Source of the DNA: Tetrahymena thermophila SB210
Lineage: Eukaryota > Ciliophora > Oligohymenophorea > Hymenostomatida > Tetrahymenidae
Reading direction: 5' to 3'
NCBI RefSeq assembly: GCF_000189635.1
Contig: NW_002476472.1
Coordinates: 124,001-188,000 of the forward strand
Length of the DNA: 64,000 bases
Shown: positions 13,022 to 25,200 of the stretch, piece after piece
How positions within the stretch are numbered: position 1 is the stretch's first letter
Layout of the letters: each line of letters begins with the position of its first letter
Notes under the pieces: model-generated
The model's database searches: none
The model's input: only the letters and a program-made list of their open reading frames with translations
What the model was told of the DNA's origin: nothing
Position numbers and translations under genes: made by a program

Positions 13022-13990
13022 ATGAAAAAAATATTTGTCTCTTTAGCAATATTATTAACCATTTCGTTGGTTTTTGCTGATTCTTCTAGTTCTGCCTCTG
13101 GTAGTGGTAGTGGAAGTGGAGCAAGCTCTTCTGGCTAGAATAACTAATAATTGAATAGTACTTAAATCAGTTAGATTTAGTAATAACTCCCAACTTGGAT
13201 TGCCTCTGCAAGTCAACTCTAATTAGCCATTCAGAAATTTGCTGCTACCAATAAAATTAGTGTTAGTACTATTATTGCTTACTTAAAGTAATAAAAGGAT
13301 AGTGCTAATTAATAAGCCTAAACTGATCAAAATGCTGCAAATAAAGATGCTTCCGCAGCAAAGATAGCAGCTGAAAAGGCTTAAAAAGCATTAGACAAAT
13401 CTAATGCATCTTAAAAAGCATCTGATAAGGCTCAAAAAGAATTATAAGATGCTACTAATTTGGCTTAAGCTAAAAATGCTACTCTTTCAGATGCTATAGC
13501 AAAAGTTAATTAAGATTAAACAACTTTAGCTAATTTATAATCATAATTTGATTAAGCTTCAAAAGCATACGATGCTGCTGTTGCAAAATTCTAAGCTTCT
13601 AAATCAGATGCTGATAAAGCTGCTAAAAATTAAGCTCTTGCTGCTAAGCAAGCTGCTAAAGACTCTCTTACCCAAGCTTAAAAATAGTTAACACTTGATT
13701 AAGCCGCTTTGAATAAAGCTAAAAGTGAAAAGAGTACCGCTGATAGATAAGCAAATCTTAAAGCAACTGCTGCTAGTATTGCTTCAGACAAAGCCGCTGC
13801 TGATAAAGCTGCATCTGATTAAGCCGCTTCTGATTCCTAGAAAGCTTCTAATAATTCCTAAGCTTCTCAAACTAAATCATAAAGCTCTACCTCAAATAAA
13901 TCACTTTATGATACTGCTTTCAAGTTTGCTACTTAGAGTAATAATAACAATAATGGAAACAATAACAACGGTAATACTGGCAAGCTTTGA
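13022..13990 (+). CDS. Secreted Ala/Gln/Lys/Ser-rich coiled-coil protein
   Basis: Single exon of 969 nt, 322 residues, ATG at 13022 and TGA at 13988. Residues 1-20 are a clear signal peptide (Lys-Lys, a hydrophobic core, then Phe-Ala-Asp). Next come a Ser/Gly-rich linker (about 21-45, with GSGSGSG), then about 200 residues of Ala/Lys/Asp/Gln-rich sequence with heptad-like spacing (blocks such as DKAAADKAASDQAASD), predicted to form long coiled coils. A Ser/Gln-rich segment and an Asn/Gly-rich tail (NNNNNGNNNNGNTGKL) end it. No cysteine is seen, in contrast to its two large neighbours. It lies between the two Cys-rich paralogues in the same direction with its own 5' flank. A secreted structural, matrix or granule-core protein is plausible by analogy with other ciliate secreted coiled-coil proteins, but I recognise no family. 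The composition is markedly richer in G+C than the flanks, which supports its being real. Confidence 0.88.
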
Positions 13991-15563
13991 GAATAATAAT
14001 TAATTATAAAAATTCAAGATATATACTCAAATTCATTGTTGCTTAAATAGCCACCAAGAACATATATTTCTTTATTGTATAATAACATTATTATATTAAA
14101 ATATTTATTCAGCATAATGAATTTCATTTTAAAATTTATATTTTTAATTTATTATAACTTACTTACTTCATTTTTCATATTATAAAATACTCAAATAAAT
14201 TTTATTTTGCTCTTACCTAGCATTTTAAAGTTTTGATACTATATTTTAGCCATTTATATTTTTTATTTAGTGTAAATTAGCTGTGAATTACATTTTGAAA
14301 TAATAAGTATCACAAATCAAAATTTTTAGTGAATTACCTTAATCATTAAATCAAATAAAATTTTAATTTTTCAATAAATCAATATGAGTCTTTGAACAAA
14401 ACAATTTTCCTCATACTATTTGAATTTTTTGGAGTATTTGAATAAATTAATAAAAATATTTGATCCACATATATGAATAATATATATTTATTCTTTTAAA
14501 GGTGAAAAATTTAAATTCAGGTAAATTATTAATATTAATAAAAAGTGCAGCAAATTCTGTGATTCATTTGTTTTTAAAATAGATGGATAATTTAAATTAA
14601 CCTTTCAAATATTGAGAAGGTATAATCAATTAAAAAGGTAATAATAAATCACTTTAAAGTAATAAGTAAAATATCCGTTTGATTTTTTTAATCAGTAGGA
14701 AAAGAATTTAAAAAGTAAGATTTTTACCACAAGTAAATATCAATAATCTAGAGTCTTTTTTTTTTCACTCAATTCTCCATAAATAAGAAAATTATTTAAA
14801 TATTTTAAAAAGATTTATTATATTTAATGAAGATTTATTTTATTTTTTTGAAACATTAAAAAAAATAATTTGAATTTATCTGGAAATAATTTTATCATTT
14901 TTTTACCCATAGCTTCTGAAATAATATTAATTATTTTATAATTATTCATTTATAATACAAATCATTTGTTTGGGTTTTAGTAAAATATGATTACTCCTCA
15001 ATCAAAAATATAAATACTGTAAAAAGAAAAGTGCTTTTGTTAACAGCTTTTCTGTTTAATTAATTTTGCACCAATATCAATTAAATTAATTTTCGAAATT
15101 GAATAGTTTATATGCTGCATCTGAATTATGATTGATTTTTTAATATGTCAAGGCTTTTAAATAGAAAATATGGACAGATTTAATTAATAAAAATAAAAAA
15201 TGTGATAGAAATCTGAATAGATTAATATTATTTAACCTCTCTATCCATTTATCCAACTTTTTTAAAGGATAAACCTAAATTATCTAGATGAAGAAAATTT
15301 CATAACACTCTTAAATTAAAATTGAGAAAATATTGTTTTCGATTTATATGGTTATCCTTTAATAAATATGAAAGCAGATGAAAATTTTAAAGAAAATGAT
15401 TGAATAAAAATCTAAAAAGTTTTAGTATGTAAATATTTCTTAAAATGTATATTAAAGCTAAGACTTTTTGGTGCTGAAGTCTTAATTTTACTATTAATTA
15501 AATTAATTTACTTAACATGAAATTGATTATCTTAATACTTTAAAAGCAAATTCAAAAACTAAA
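13991..15563. other. Intergenic region with a possible gene relic
   Basis: Mostly low-complexity A/T sequence. The only stretch with protein-like composition is the candidate relic at 15206-15520, annotated separately. The last 40 bases lead into the ATG of the second Cys-rich gene. Confidence 0.5.
15206..15520 (+). pseudogene. Possible decayed coding fragment
   Basis: One frame on the plus strand reads through 15206-15520 with two internal TGA codons (15323-15325 and 15401-15403). It gives protein-like segments such as NYLDEENFITLL and VFDLYGYPLINMKADENF, with more acidic and glycine residues than random A/T DNA usually gives. No start codon, family or splice structure could be assigned. 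It may be a remnant of a gene interrupted by TGA stops, or chance. Confidence 0.2.
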
Positions 15564-18500
15564 ATGACTTAAAAACAATCAATAAGATATCTATTTTCGA
15601 GTATATTTTTAGTTATATTAGTATGCTAACTAGTTAACGGGGACCTTATTTGTAGCTCAGGAGCTTATTTTAATGAACTAACAGGGAGTTGTGAATAATG
15701 TTTTTAAGGATGTAGTACTTGTAATGGATACTAATAAAAAGATTGTTTAGATTGCCTGCCAAATTATTATAAAGTATAACTCTAGAATTAATTCTTGTGC
15801 TTAGCTTGTCCAGCTGGATAATACTTTTATCAGAATTCTTGTTAAAGTTGCAAATATGATTGTAGTATTTGTTTATCGCTAACAAAATGCCTCGTTTGTT
15901 AGACTGGATATGTTATGGATAACACTTATGAAATTTGTAGTACTTCTAATTGTGCTTATGGTTATTTTAAAAATCCAATTAACAATCAATGTTAGCAATG
16001 CCCTTCAAGCAGCTATTTTTAAGATTGTGGAACTACGCTGGTATAATATTTTCAAATTATATCTCCTTTTTTATCTAAAATAAATAATGATACTAATTTT
16101 ATCTCTACTTTATTTAAAATAAATAAATATACAATGAATTTAAATACAAACAAACAATTTATCAAAATGTAAAAAAATAAATATTTTGGTATAAAATACT
16201 TTGAATTGAACTAATTTATATATTCTTTCTTTTCTTTTTTATTTAATTTTTCAATTTAATAAAAAAAATATTTTTATCTAAATCTTAAAACTTAATTCCA
16301 ATTAATTTGATAAAATTTATTTATATTAAAATATTTATTGAAAATAAAAGCAAATTTCTAATGGAGTTGTAACAGGTTTTACTATTTACCCTATCAAATG
16401 CCTAGATACTTTCTAAATAAATACTGCATAAAACTCTTGTGGTTGCTTCAATGGCGTTTATTTAAATAACGGAGTTTGTGTGCCTTGTTAAGATCCTAAT
16501 TGTCAAGTCTGTTCTTAATTTGGTTGCACTTATTGTAAAATAGGATATTTTAACCAACAAGGTTCTTGTGTAACTAATTGTAAACCTTAATTTTATTATT
16601 AGTAAACCAGTAATAATTACCATTTTTCTTGTTTTCCATTTACTTTTCATAAAATTATATAAATAAATGGATAAAATGTAAGCAACAACTGGAAAGGCTA
16701 TGACCCTAAATTTGGTATATTTGATGACATATGCTAGCCTTTTCTCTTTAAACTTTTTAATTATGCTTCAAATTCTTACTAATGTGTTTCTGCGTGCCCT
16801 ATTGGATATACATTAAATTTATTGAGGCTAGCTTGTGTAGAAAATAATTGCTAAAATGATATCACTCTCTAAATAAATGGAAATTGTTTTTTTAGAACTT
16901 GCCCTTCGCAATATTTCTTTTAACCATTCTAATCCTTTACATAATATTCAACTTGCATCCCAATCTCTATGAACTAATGCTTATATTAATTAGATGAAAG
17001 CATGTCATAGTGTTTAACATGCTAGCCTAGCTATTTTACTTCTTCTTGTGTTTAAAACTGCCCATCATAAATTTACTATTAGAATAAAAATTCATGCATC
17101 AAATGTGATATGACTACCCCCACCTGCTCATAGACTTACTTCCTTTATACTTACAATGTAAATGGAATAAATTATAATGCATATACTTGTCCAACTAACT
17201 ATTATCTGCCAAATAATAGTTCTTAGTGTACTCAATGTAGTAATCTGGCTATGATATCCTGTGATACTAAATCAGAATACTACTGTGACATTGGGCAGGA
17301 TAACAGTGACCCTTCTTGTCCAATTATAAATTTATAATAGATGGTAGGGTATTCTTTTGATAAGTATGGTAACATTGTTTCAAATAACAATTGTTTAAAA
17401 ATTAACACTACAAACAACCTTTGCTCAGTTTGTAATCTTAATTTTAACTATAACTTTTAGGGAGTTTGCAGCTAATTATTTATGAGGCCTACAAAATACT
17501 ACATGTACTATAATATTACAGAATCTCAATATCGTGTAGTTGGTTCTTGTACTTCTAATTAATATATTTAAAGTATATAAAAATCATCTTATTATATTAA
17601 ATACTGCAAAGATTTTTCTACGTGCTTGACAACAACTCAAGCCACAATTAATGGATAATCTTAATAAATTTGTTAAAAATGTTCTACAAATTTTTTTAAT
17701 ATTAATGGGAATTGTATAGACAGCTGCCCATCGTATACTTTTTAAAATTCTTCAACTAAAAATTGCGAAACTCCTATAAATTATTGCGATACTTATTCAT
17801 CAAATACAATAACACCATTATGCACCTACTGTTAATACGGATACTTACTACTTTAAACATCTCCATCAAGTTAATGCATACCTTTCAATTCTTGTAATAA
17901 TGGTTTTACTTATATTTATAATTTATGCATTGCTTGTGATCCGAATTGTAATTAGTGTTTATCTAATAAAAAGTGTATCTAACCATCAACCAACTACTAT
18001 TTATACAACGATTCTCCAGTTACATCCTGTCCTCCTGGGACTTATTTATCTGGATTTTCATGTTTAAGCTGTGAATAATATTGTCTATCATGTACAGATT
18101 CAAATAATTGCACTTAAAGGCTTCCTGCTTCTCTTCTTTATCTTATTAATGCTCAAGTTTATGTTTACTTTAATCCCATTTGTTAGTTAAATTAGTATTA
18201 CGATACAAACTTATAGTAATGTGTTAATTGTGATTAATCTTGTTCTTAATGCTATCAAGCTTCATCAAAATGCTTACTTTGCTCTGATATAACTTAATCT
18301 CTTTATAAATACACCTGTGTATAATAGTGCCCTAATGGTTTTTACACAAGCGTCTTAACTACCACAAATTATACAAGAAATGTTTGCCTTTAATGCGATC
18401 AGAGCTGTTTAAAATGTAATTAAACTACATGTAACTAGTGTGTTTAGCCAAATATGTATTAAAATCCAGTAAAACCTTTTATTTGCTAAGCTAGCAGCGA

Positions 18501-21500
18501 TCCCTGCTGTAGTCAAGTAGATATCACAACAGGTAAATTAAATACGCGTTATAAAATTTTCTTAAATATTAATTTATAAAATAGGTTTATGTTAATAATG
18601 CTATTCGAATTGTTTATTGGATAATAATTCTAAATTATGTTATTAAATTATTCCTTATTGTAGCTAATATTAATTGACTGATAAAACTAAGTGCAGTTAA
18701 TGCTAATTAGGATACTACTTAACCAGCCAATATAATTGCTGTGGTGTTCAAAATTGTAAAATATGTAATGATAGTAACTTGTAGTAATGTAATAGTTGTA
18801 ATGATTAATATTAAATTGATTAAAATTATTAATGCTAATTTAGCTGCTTAGTCACCAACTGTTAGACTTGCTAGCCAGGTATTTAAAATTAATGTTAAAC
18901 CTGTTTTTAATAATATAAAACGAATGATAATTTTTAATGCATATTTGATTGTTAAGTACTAAATTGCTAAATGTGTATTAGTGGGAATCAAATATAGTGT
19001 TAAACTTGCGATTCTTAGTATATATTAGATTAGAACAAGCAATGTGTTTTTGATTGCCAAGTATAAAACTGTTAAACTTGTGTTTCAGAAGTTTAAAATC
19101 AGTGTCATATATGCAAATCCTAATATAAATTGGACTCTAATTTCAACTGTATATTTGATTGTTAAGTTCCTAATTGCGCAGTATGCTAAACAAATAATTA
19201 AATTAAGTGCTAGCAATGCGATCAACTTTATAAGCTTGATTCAAATTAATAATGTATTTTTGATTGTTAAGTTTCAAATTGCTAAACGTGTATAACAGGA
19301 AACTAAACCTAGTGCTCATAGTGCATTTCATAATATATAACAGACTAAACATTATAGTGCATCTTTGATTGTTAAGTTTCAAATTGCTAAGTATGCATAG
19401 CAGGAAATTAAAACAAATGTTAGAAATGCAATTTTTTATATAAAATTGATTAAAATAATTAATGTGTATTCGATTGTTAAGTATAAAATTGCTAAACATG
19501 TGTGGCAGGAAATTAAAATTAATGCTAATTATGTAATTTATAATACAAAACAGATCCAAGTGGACAGTGCATCTTTGATTGTTAAGTTCAAAATTGCTAA
19601 ACATGTGTAACTGGAAATTAGACATAATGTTTGAATTGTATTACATAGTATAAAGTAGATTAAAATTTGTAATGTGTTATTGATTGTTAAGTTTAAAATT
19701 GCTAAACTTGTGTAGCTGGAAATTAAAATAAATGCTAATAATGCAACTAATAATATAAAACTAATGCCAACGGGTAATGCGTGTTTGATTGCCTAGTCCC
19801 ATAGTGTAATACTTGCAGATCTGGTAATTAAAATGAATGTTAGAATTGCATTTCTTAATATAAGACGAACTCCAATTTTTAATGTATTTTTGATTGTTAA
19901 GCAAAATATTGCTAAACATGTGTGGCTGGAAATTAAAATTATTGCTAAATATGTAATTAATAATATAAATTAGATTCTAATGGTGATTGTATTTTTGATT
20001 GTCAAGTTCCAAACTGCTAAACTTGCGTAACTGGAAATCAATCTTAATGTTTGAACTGTATTTCTTAATATAAATTAAATTCCAGTTTTTAATGTATTTT
20101 TGATTGTCAAGTTTAGAATTGCATGAGTTGTGTGGCAGGAAACTAAAATTCCTGCTAAGTTTGTAACTTGTAGTATAAACTAGATTCGAATGGTTTATGT
20201 ATTTTTGATTGTTAAGTTAAAAATTGCTAAACTTGTCTAACTGGAAATCAAAATTAATGTTTAAATTGTATTGCTTAGTACAAAATAGACTCTAACTTGT
20301 AATGCACCTTTGATTGCTAAGTTTCAAATTGTTAAACATGCATTTCAGGAAATCAAAAATAGTGCTAAACTTGTTTGTCTTAATTTAAAATAGATTCTTA
20401 TAATAAGTAATGTATTTAGGATTGCTAGGTTTTAAATTGTCAATAGTGTGTTTTAAATAACAACTAATAATGTTCTATTTGTGATTAAAATTATTAATTA
20501 GATACTAATTTGAATTGCTAATAATAATGTTCAGTACCAAATTGCAAAGAATGTTAATAAGGAGATTCATAAAAGTGTTTTGAATGTCTATCTTAATATT
20601 AAAAAGATGTTAATAGCTAATGTTTATTAGATTGTAAAGTTTAGAATTGCTAAATTTGTACTGCTGGAAATAGTTGGAGGTGTGAAGTATGCAATAAAAA
20701 TTATGAATTAGGTTCATCATATGAATGTGTTTAAACTAATTAGATATTTTAAGATGAAAATCAGAAATTTCTTACTAGCGTTATAAGTATAGTTTTAGGA
20801 ATCATAATATACTCTTTGCTATTTTTTATCCCATTTTGGATGTTTGTCAGTATCTTTGATCTACTGTAAACAATAAATCTTCTAGTCTATGTAAATGCCA
20901 GCTATCCAGTATCTCTTTATATCTTTTTAAAGTTTTTTAACTTCAGCAATTTCGAGTTTCTACCTAACATTTAATCTCAAACAGCAAATGTGCCATTCAG
21001 TTATTCAAGAGAAAAAGTAGATTCAAATATATTTAGCAACATGATTCAGCCCACTATTATTTGGTTTATAGCATTATTCATCTATTTTCTTTCTTATTTG
21101 CATAAATTAGTTAACCTAAGAAGTAAAAATCTAGTCAATAAAATAATTTCATAATATAATAAAAGATTCTTTTTCATGATCTTTGTAGGTTTAATATTTC
21201 TTACATTCTATAAATATTGTATAAGTTTTTAGCTCTAGATGTATGACAGTAATTCAAATAATTTGTTCGAATTAATGTCTGTTATACTAAGCGGAATCTT
21301 ATTTTCTTCATAGATTATATTAGCTTTAATAGGTTTTTAGACAAATAAATCAAAACAAAGTGATTCTATTTTTAAAAAAATTGAGCAAAAATTTTAAGAG
21401 TTTTCTACTTTGTAATTTAGGTAATAATATCATATCTTTAATGGAATCATTCTTATCAGGAAAATACTCTTTGTTTATGCACTGATATTTTTTTCAGATA

Positions 21501-21850
21501 CAAAAATAAAGCAAATCATATTCATATAATGCTTATTCAGTATTGAAACTTTGTTGCTATTATTAACAAGGCCGTTTCCAGACGATACTTTTAACAAAAA
21601 TTAAATTTTTTGCCGTTTCTGCTTGCTGATTGGATCTGTAAGCCTTAATTGGATTATTTATGACGATTTAGTAGATTAATTCTCTTAAAATATTAGAATT
21701 TTATTAGCAATTATAGCAATCATTTTTTTTTCAGCAATTTATATTTCTATCTTGATTTTATCAATAAGGATAATCAAATAACACTTGTACAGACATTTTA
21801 TAAAAAAATAAAATATGATTTAGTTAAGCAAAGTCAATACAAAAATTTGA
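15564..21850 (+). CDS. Giant cysteine-rich multi-module membrane protein (paralogue 2)
   Basis: Three exons: 15564-16040, 16351-18532 and 18585-21850; 5,925 nt, about 1,974 residues, ending in TGA. After an N-terminal hydrophobic segment the first 150 residues align closely with the gene at 840 (shared GYQQKDCLDCLP, SLxKCLVC). Both introns sit at equivalent places and phases: the first, phase 0, after about 160 codons; the second, phase 1, just before the regular array, splitting a Gly codon in TG|xCxQC. The array (about 18.8-20.7 kb) has roughly 35-residue modules with FDCQVxNCQTCxxGNQxQC. Residues about 1615-1974 are the C-terminal membrane domain with about eight hydrophobic segments and blocks shared with paralogues 1 and 3 (FDLLQTINLL, NFEFLPNI). 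It is a tandem duplicate of gene 1. A surface or ciliary membrane location is inferred. Confidence 0.88.
18830..20670 (+). repeat. Array of about 105-bp Cys-module repeats
   Basis: About 17 consecutive modules encode patterns such as CIFDCQVxNCQTCVxGNQNQCxxCxxQYK. The DNA signature TTTTGATTGTTAAGTT.. followed by AATTGCTAAAC recurs roughly every 105-108 bp. Unlike gene 1, I see no exact longer period: adjacent units alternate between NLQYK/NQQYK and ISQYK/ITQYK types, hinting at an older two-module unit. The reverse strand of this array is also open, which creates spurious ORFs such as 19203-19625. Confidence 0.85.
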
Positions 21851-22266
21851 TAATATATAAAAATAATTATTAATAAGTACGTCAGTCTCTATTTTTATCT
21901 TTATTTTGTAATTATTTCTTAAATAGATAATTCAAAAACATTTGAGTAAATTTATTTTTTTTATTAAATATTCCTAAATTCATAAAATTTTTAAATTATT
22001 TTTTTAAATCAAAATATTTAATAAATAATTTTCATTCATCATTTTAATTAAATTGTATTATTTTCAAAAAAAAAAATTAAAGTAAAAAAATAGATTTTCA
22101 TCTAAAAGAGAAAAAAATAAGTTTTTAGAAATATTAATTTATGTATAACTTTGTTTAGAATTTAGAGGTATTAAAAATAAATAAATATTAAAATAATTTG
22201 AACATAAATTATTTTTTTCATTTTTCATATAAATTTTTATACTTTTTTTATTCAATTTAGTTTATT
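21851..22266. other. Intergenic spacer between convergent genes
   Basis: About 415 bp of A/T-rich sequence between two convergent stop codons. No gene or distinctive signal is seen. Confidence 0.6.
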
Positions 22267-25200
22267 TCAATCTTAAATTGTTTCTTTTCTTTTAAATTTT
22301 TTATGTTAGGAGAAATTTAAATGTATTGCACACTCATCAGCTAAATCTAACTCTTATGTATCCTATCTATTTTTGAAAGCATTTCTTTCTGTCAGTTTAT
22401 CATCAATTTCGTTTATTTAGTTAAGTTTAATTGATATAAATGACGATCTGGCTATTGAACTTTATCTTTTAATCTTAGATTTGAAAGATATATTTTGTTG
22501 CTCTATGCTATTTTAAATTATTTAAGTAAAAACTATTAAATAAAAAAATATTTACTTTTGATCTTATTCACCTTTTAGATTAAGAGGCGAAAGCTTTTCT
22601 TATTATTGTTATTCCTATTGGTACTGTTATGGATTCTGCTATTAGTTATTTATATTTTAATTAGATAATATCACTGATGAAAATTTATTTATGAAAGTCA
22701 ATCCATTTTATAGGTTTTAAGAGCCAACATTCTTCGCAGATTGGACATTTTTTTATCCTCTCAATAATATTTACAAACTAAATTGACACACTATTATTTT
22801 TCTTTTATCATAAATTCTAATTTATAACTAGCCAAGTTCATAAAATGTAGGAATTCCATGGATAACTAAACAATTTTGACTTTTGATTTCTAACTTAATC
22901 CAATTTGGCATTAAGTTTATACCTTTGCTTAGGAGTAACTAATAAGAAGTTTTTTAGAAGTAATACCTTAAATTGTAAAATTAAACAGAAAGATCATGCT
23001 TAAAGCATTCAATAATATCTATTTCACTACTCCTAAGGTGTATAGAGCATTCTTTAAATGGAAATTAATTAATATTTTTGTTTTTTACTAGTCCTAATTT
23101 CTTAGAAATCAAAAATTATTTTATTAATCCAAAATGAACATTTTGTTAAACAAATTCTTATAGAAATTAAATACTTTTTTTATTTTAAAATATTTCTTGA
23201 ATGTCTTCAAATATTATTTTTAGATCACTTTGAATCATGTCAATATCAAAAAATATTTCTGGATATGGTTTTATAGCTATATTCGAATAAGAAAACGGTT
23301 TTTGGTCTTTAATATAGGCATATTTGGTATACCAATTACAATTTAAAAATTCATTTTACTCTTTTCTTTAGTTTTAATAAAGTTTTACTAGTTTCTTAAG
23401 GTGAAGTAATGTTTGATAGCTAAGATAATCTAACTTTAACAAGTATAGAGAAATAATAGACATCAAGCAATAATGAAAAACATTTCCTTAATCAATGATT
23501 TACTAATTGTAGTATTCTGGCTCATATGTTTTACCTTCAAAATGGTATTTTATATCAAAGTATTTTAAAAAGTAAGCTATTTTTTGAATGCTGAGATCTT
23601 TTGTTTCTTAATCAATAAATAAAAGGATTAACTTTTTGAGGCTTTTATTTCTTTTGATAGTTTTTGAAGATTTATATTCCAGAAATTTATTTATTCCCTG
23701 TTCTTGTTAATTTTTAAGCTGCTATACATTGGAACTCGTTTATTTAAAAATATTAGCAAGTTCCTTTTAATCTTTTAATTCTTGTGAAGCAAAATTTTTT
23801 GGGACAATGTTATTGTAATAGCTCTTTGATATTTATTTTCTCTTATTAGCAGCATCGTTGTTAGAAAATTTAATTTCTAATTCGTTTTGAAGCTAAGTAT
23901 TATATTTCTTTTTAGTGTTTACTTTTAATTTGGTATCTAAAATATTTTATTTACAATAATTTTTAAATTTACTATCATTAGACAAAATGAATTCAATCAT
24001 AGCATCCATCAATTTTTGAGCTTACTTTAAATTATCACCTACAAATACAATTTTTTTTAAGTAGTAGCTGTTTGCATTGACTTATTCCTAGTATTTTCTT
24101 CCCCACTTTTTTAAAATATACAAATTTTAAAGACTTTTTCTCAATTTAAATATGATTGCTAATATTATTAATGGCCCTAAAGCATATAAGATAATGAGTA
24201 CAATAAATGAGGCAGGAATTCCTGTCAAATGAATTTAAAATTCGTCTTCAGCAAATGAATATCCATCAAATGCTATTATTTTAAATTAATAATTATTAAA
24301 ATAAAGCTGTTGACTTGAGTATCCAGTAAATCTCAGTTAAATAACATCTACATCCATCCAGAAATCTAGAGGTATAAGCTAATATCCTAAAGCAGATTAA
24401 TTTTTTATATTTTCTAATAGTATTTGGTTTTAAAAGTTTAAATTTTAGAGTTATTCTTAATTATTACTTTTTATTAATATGATATAAGAAATACTTGATA
24501 AATCTGCACTTTCGAAAGTTAAATTATCAAATTAGAAACCAACTTAGCTATTTATGTATAAAACTCCATTAGGATGAGTTTTTTCAAGCTAATCTTAAAG
24601 CTTTAATTTTAATTAAACAGGCTTGTATAATGTAAAACTATTAAAATTTGAATTATAAAGGGAGATATTTTAAAAAACATCAAAATTGACGTAATCTGAA
24701 ATTGTAAGATTAAATTTTATCTAATTTATTTCAGTAAAGTTCAAAAACAATAAACTTTTTTCACTTAAAATTTAATTTATCCTAAGTGGTACTCCTTGCA
24801 ACACGAGCTATCTGGAATCTAAACTCAAAAAACTTAATACTCCATCATAAGATTTATTTATGAAAACCCCATAGCTGTCGTCAATCACCTAAAATTAGCA
24901 TGTGAGGTTGGTTTAAGAAGTATCTATTAATTATTATGGATTAGTAAAATCTAATTTTAAGGATGATTCAATTGCAAACTGAATTGGGACTATTTAAATA
25001 CTTTAAAGTAGTCTTCTGAGAGTTAATTAAGTTAAAAGTAGAAGCTAATCGTTACTAAATCCTTAAAGACTTAAGCTTATTTAATCGAATTGCTAAAAAA
25101 ATTAAGGATTTGTTAAATTTTAATTGGTAATATAAAATTTTTCTCTCATTTATTAAAAAATTAAACTACTTTAATCTTAATTTAAAGCTATTCCATCAGT

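Noticed and set aside
19203..19625. 140-codon minus-strand ORF
   Set aside because: It is the antisense shadow of the Cys-module array of the gene at 15564; its repeats mirror that array.
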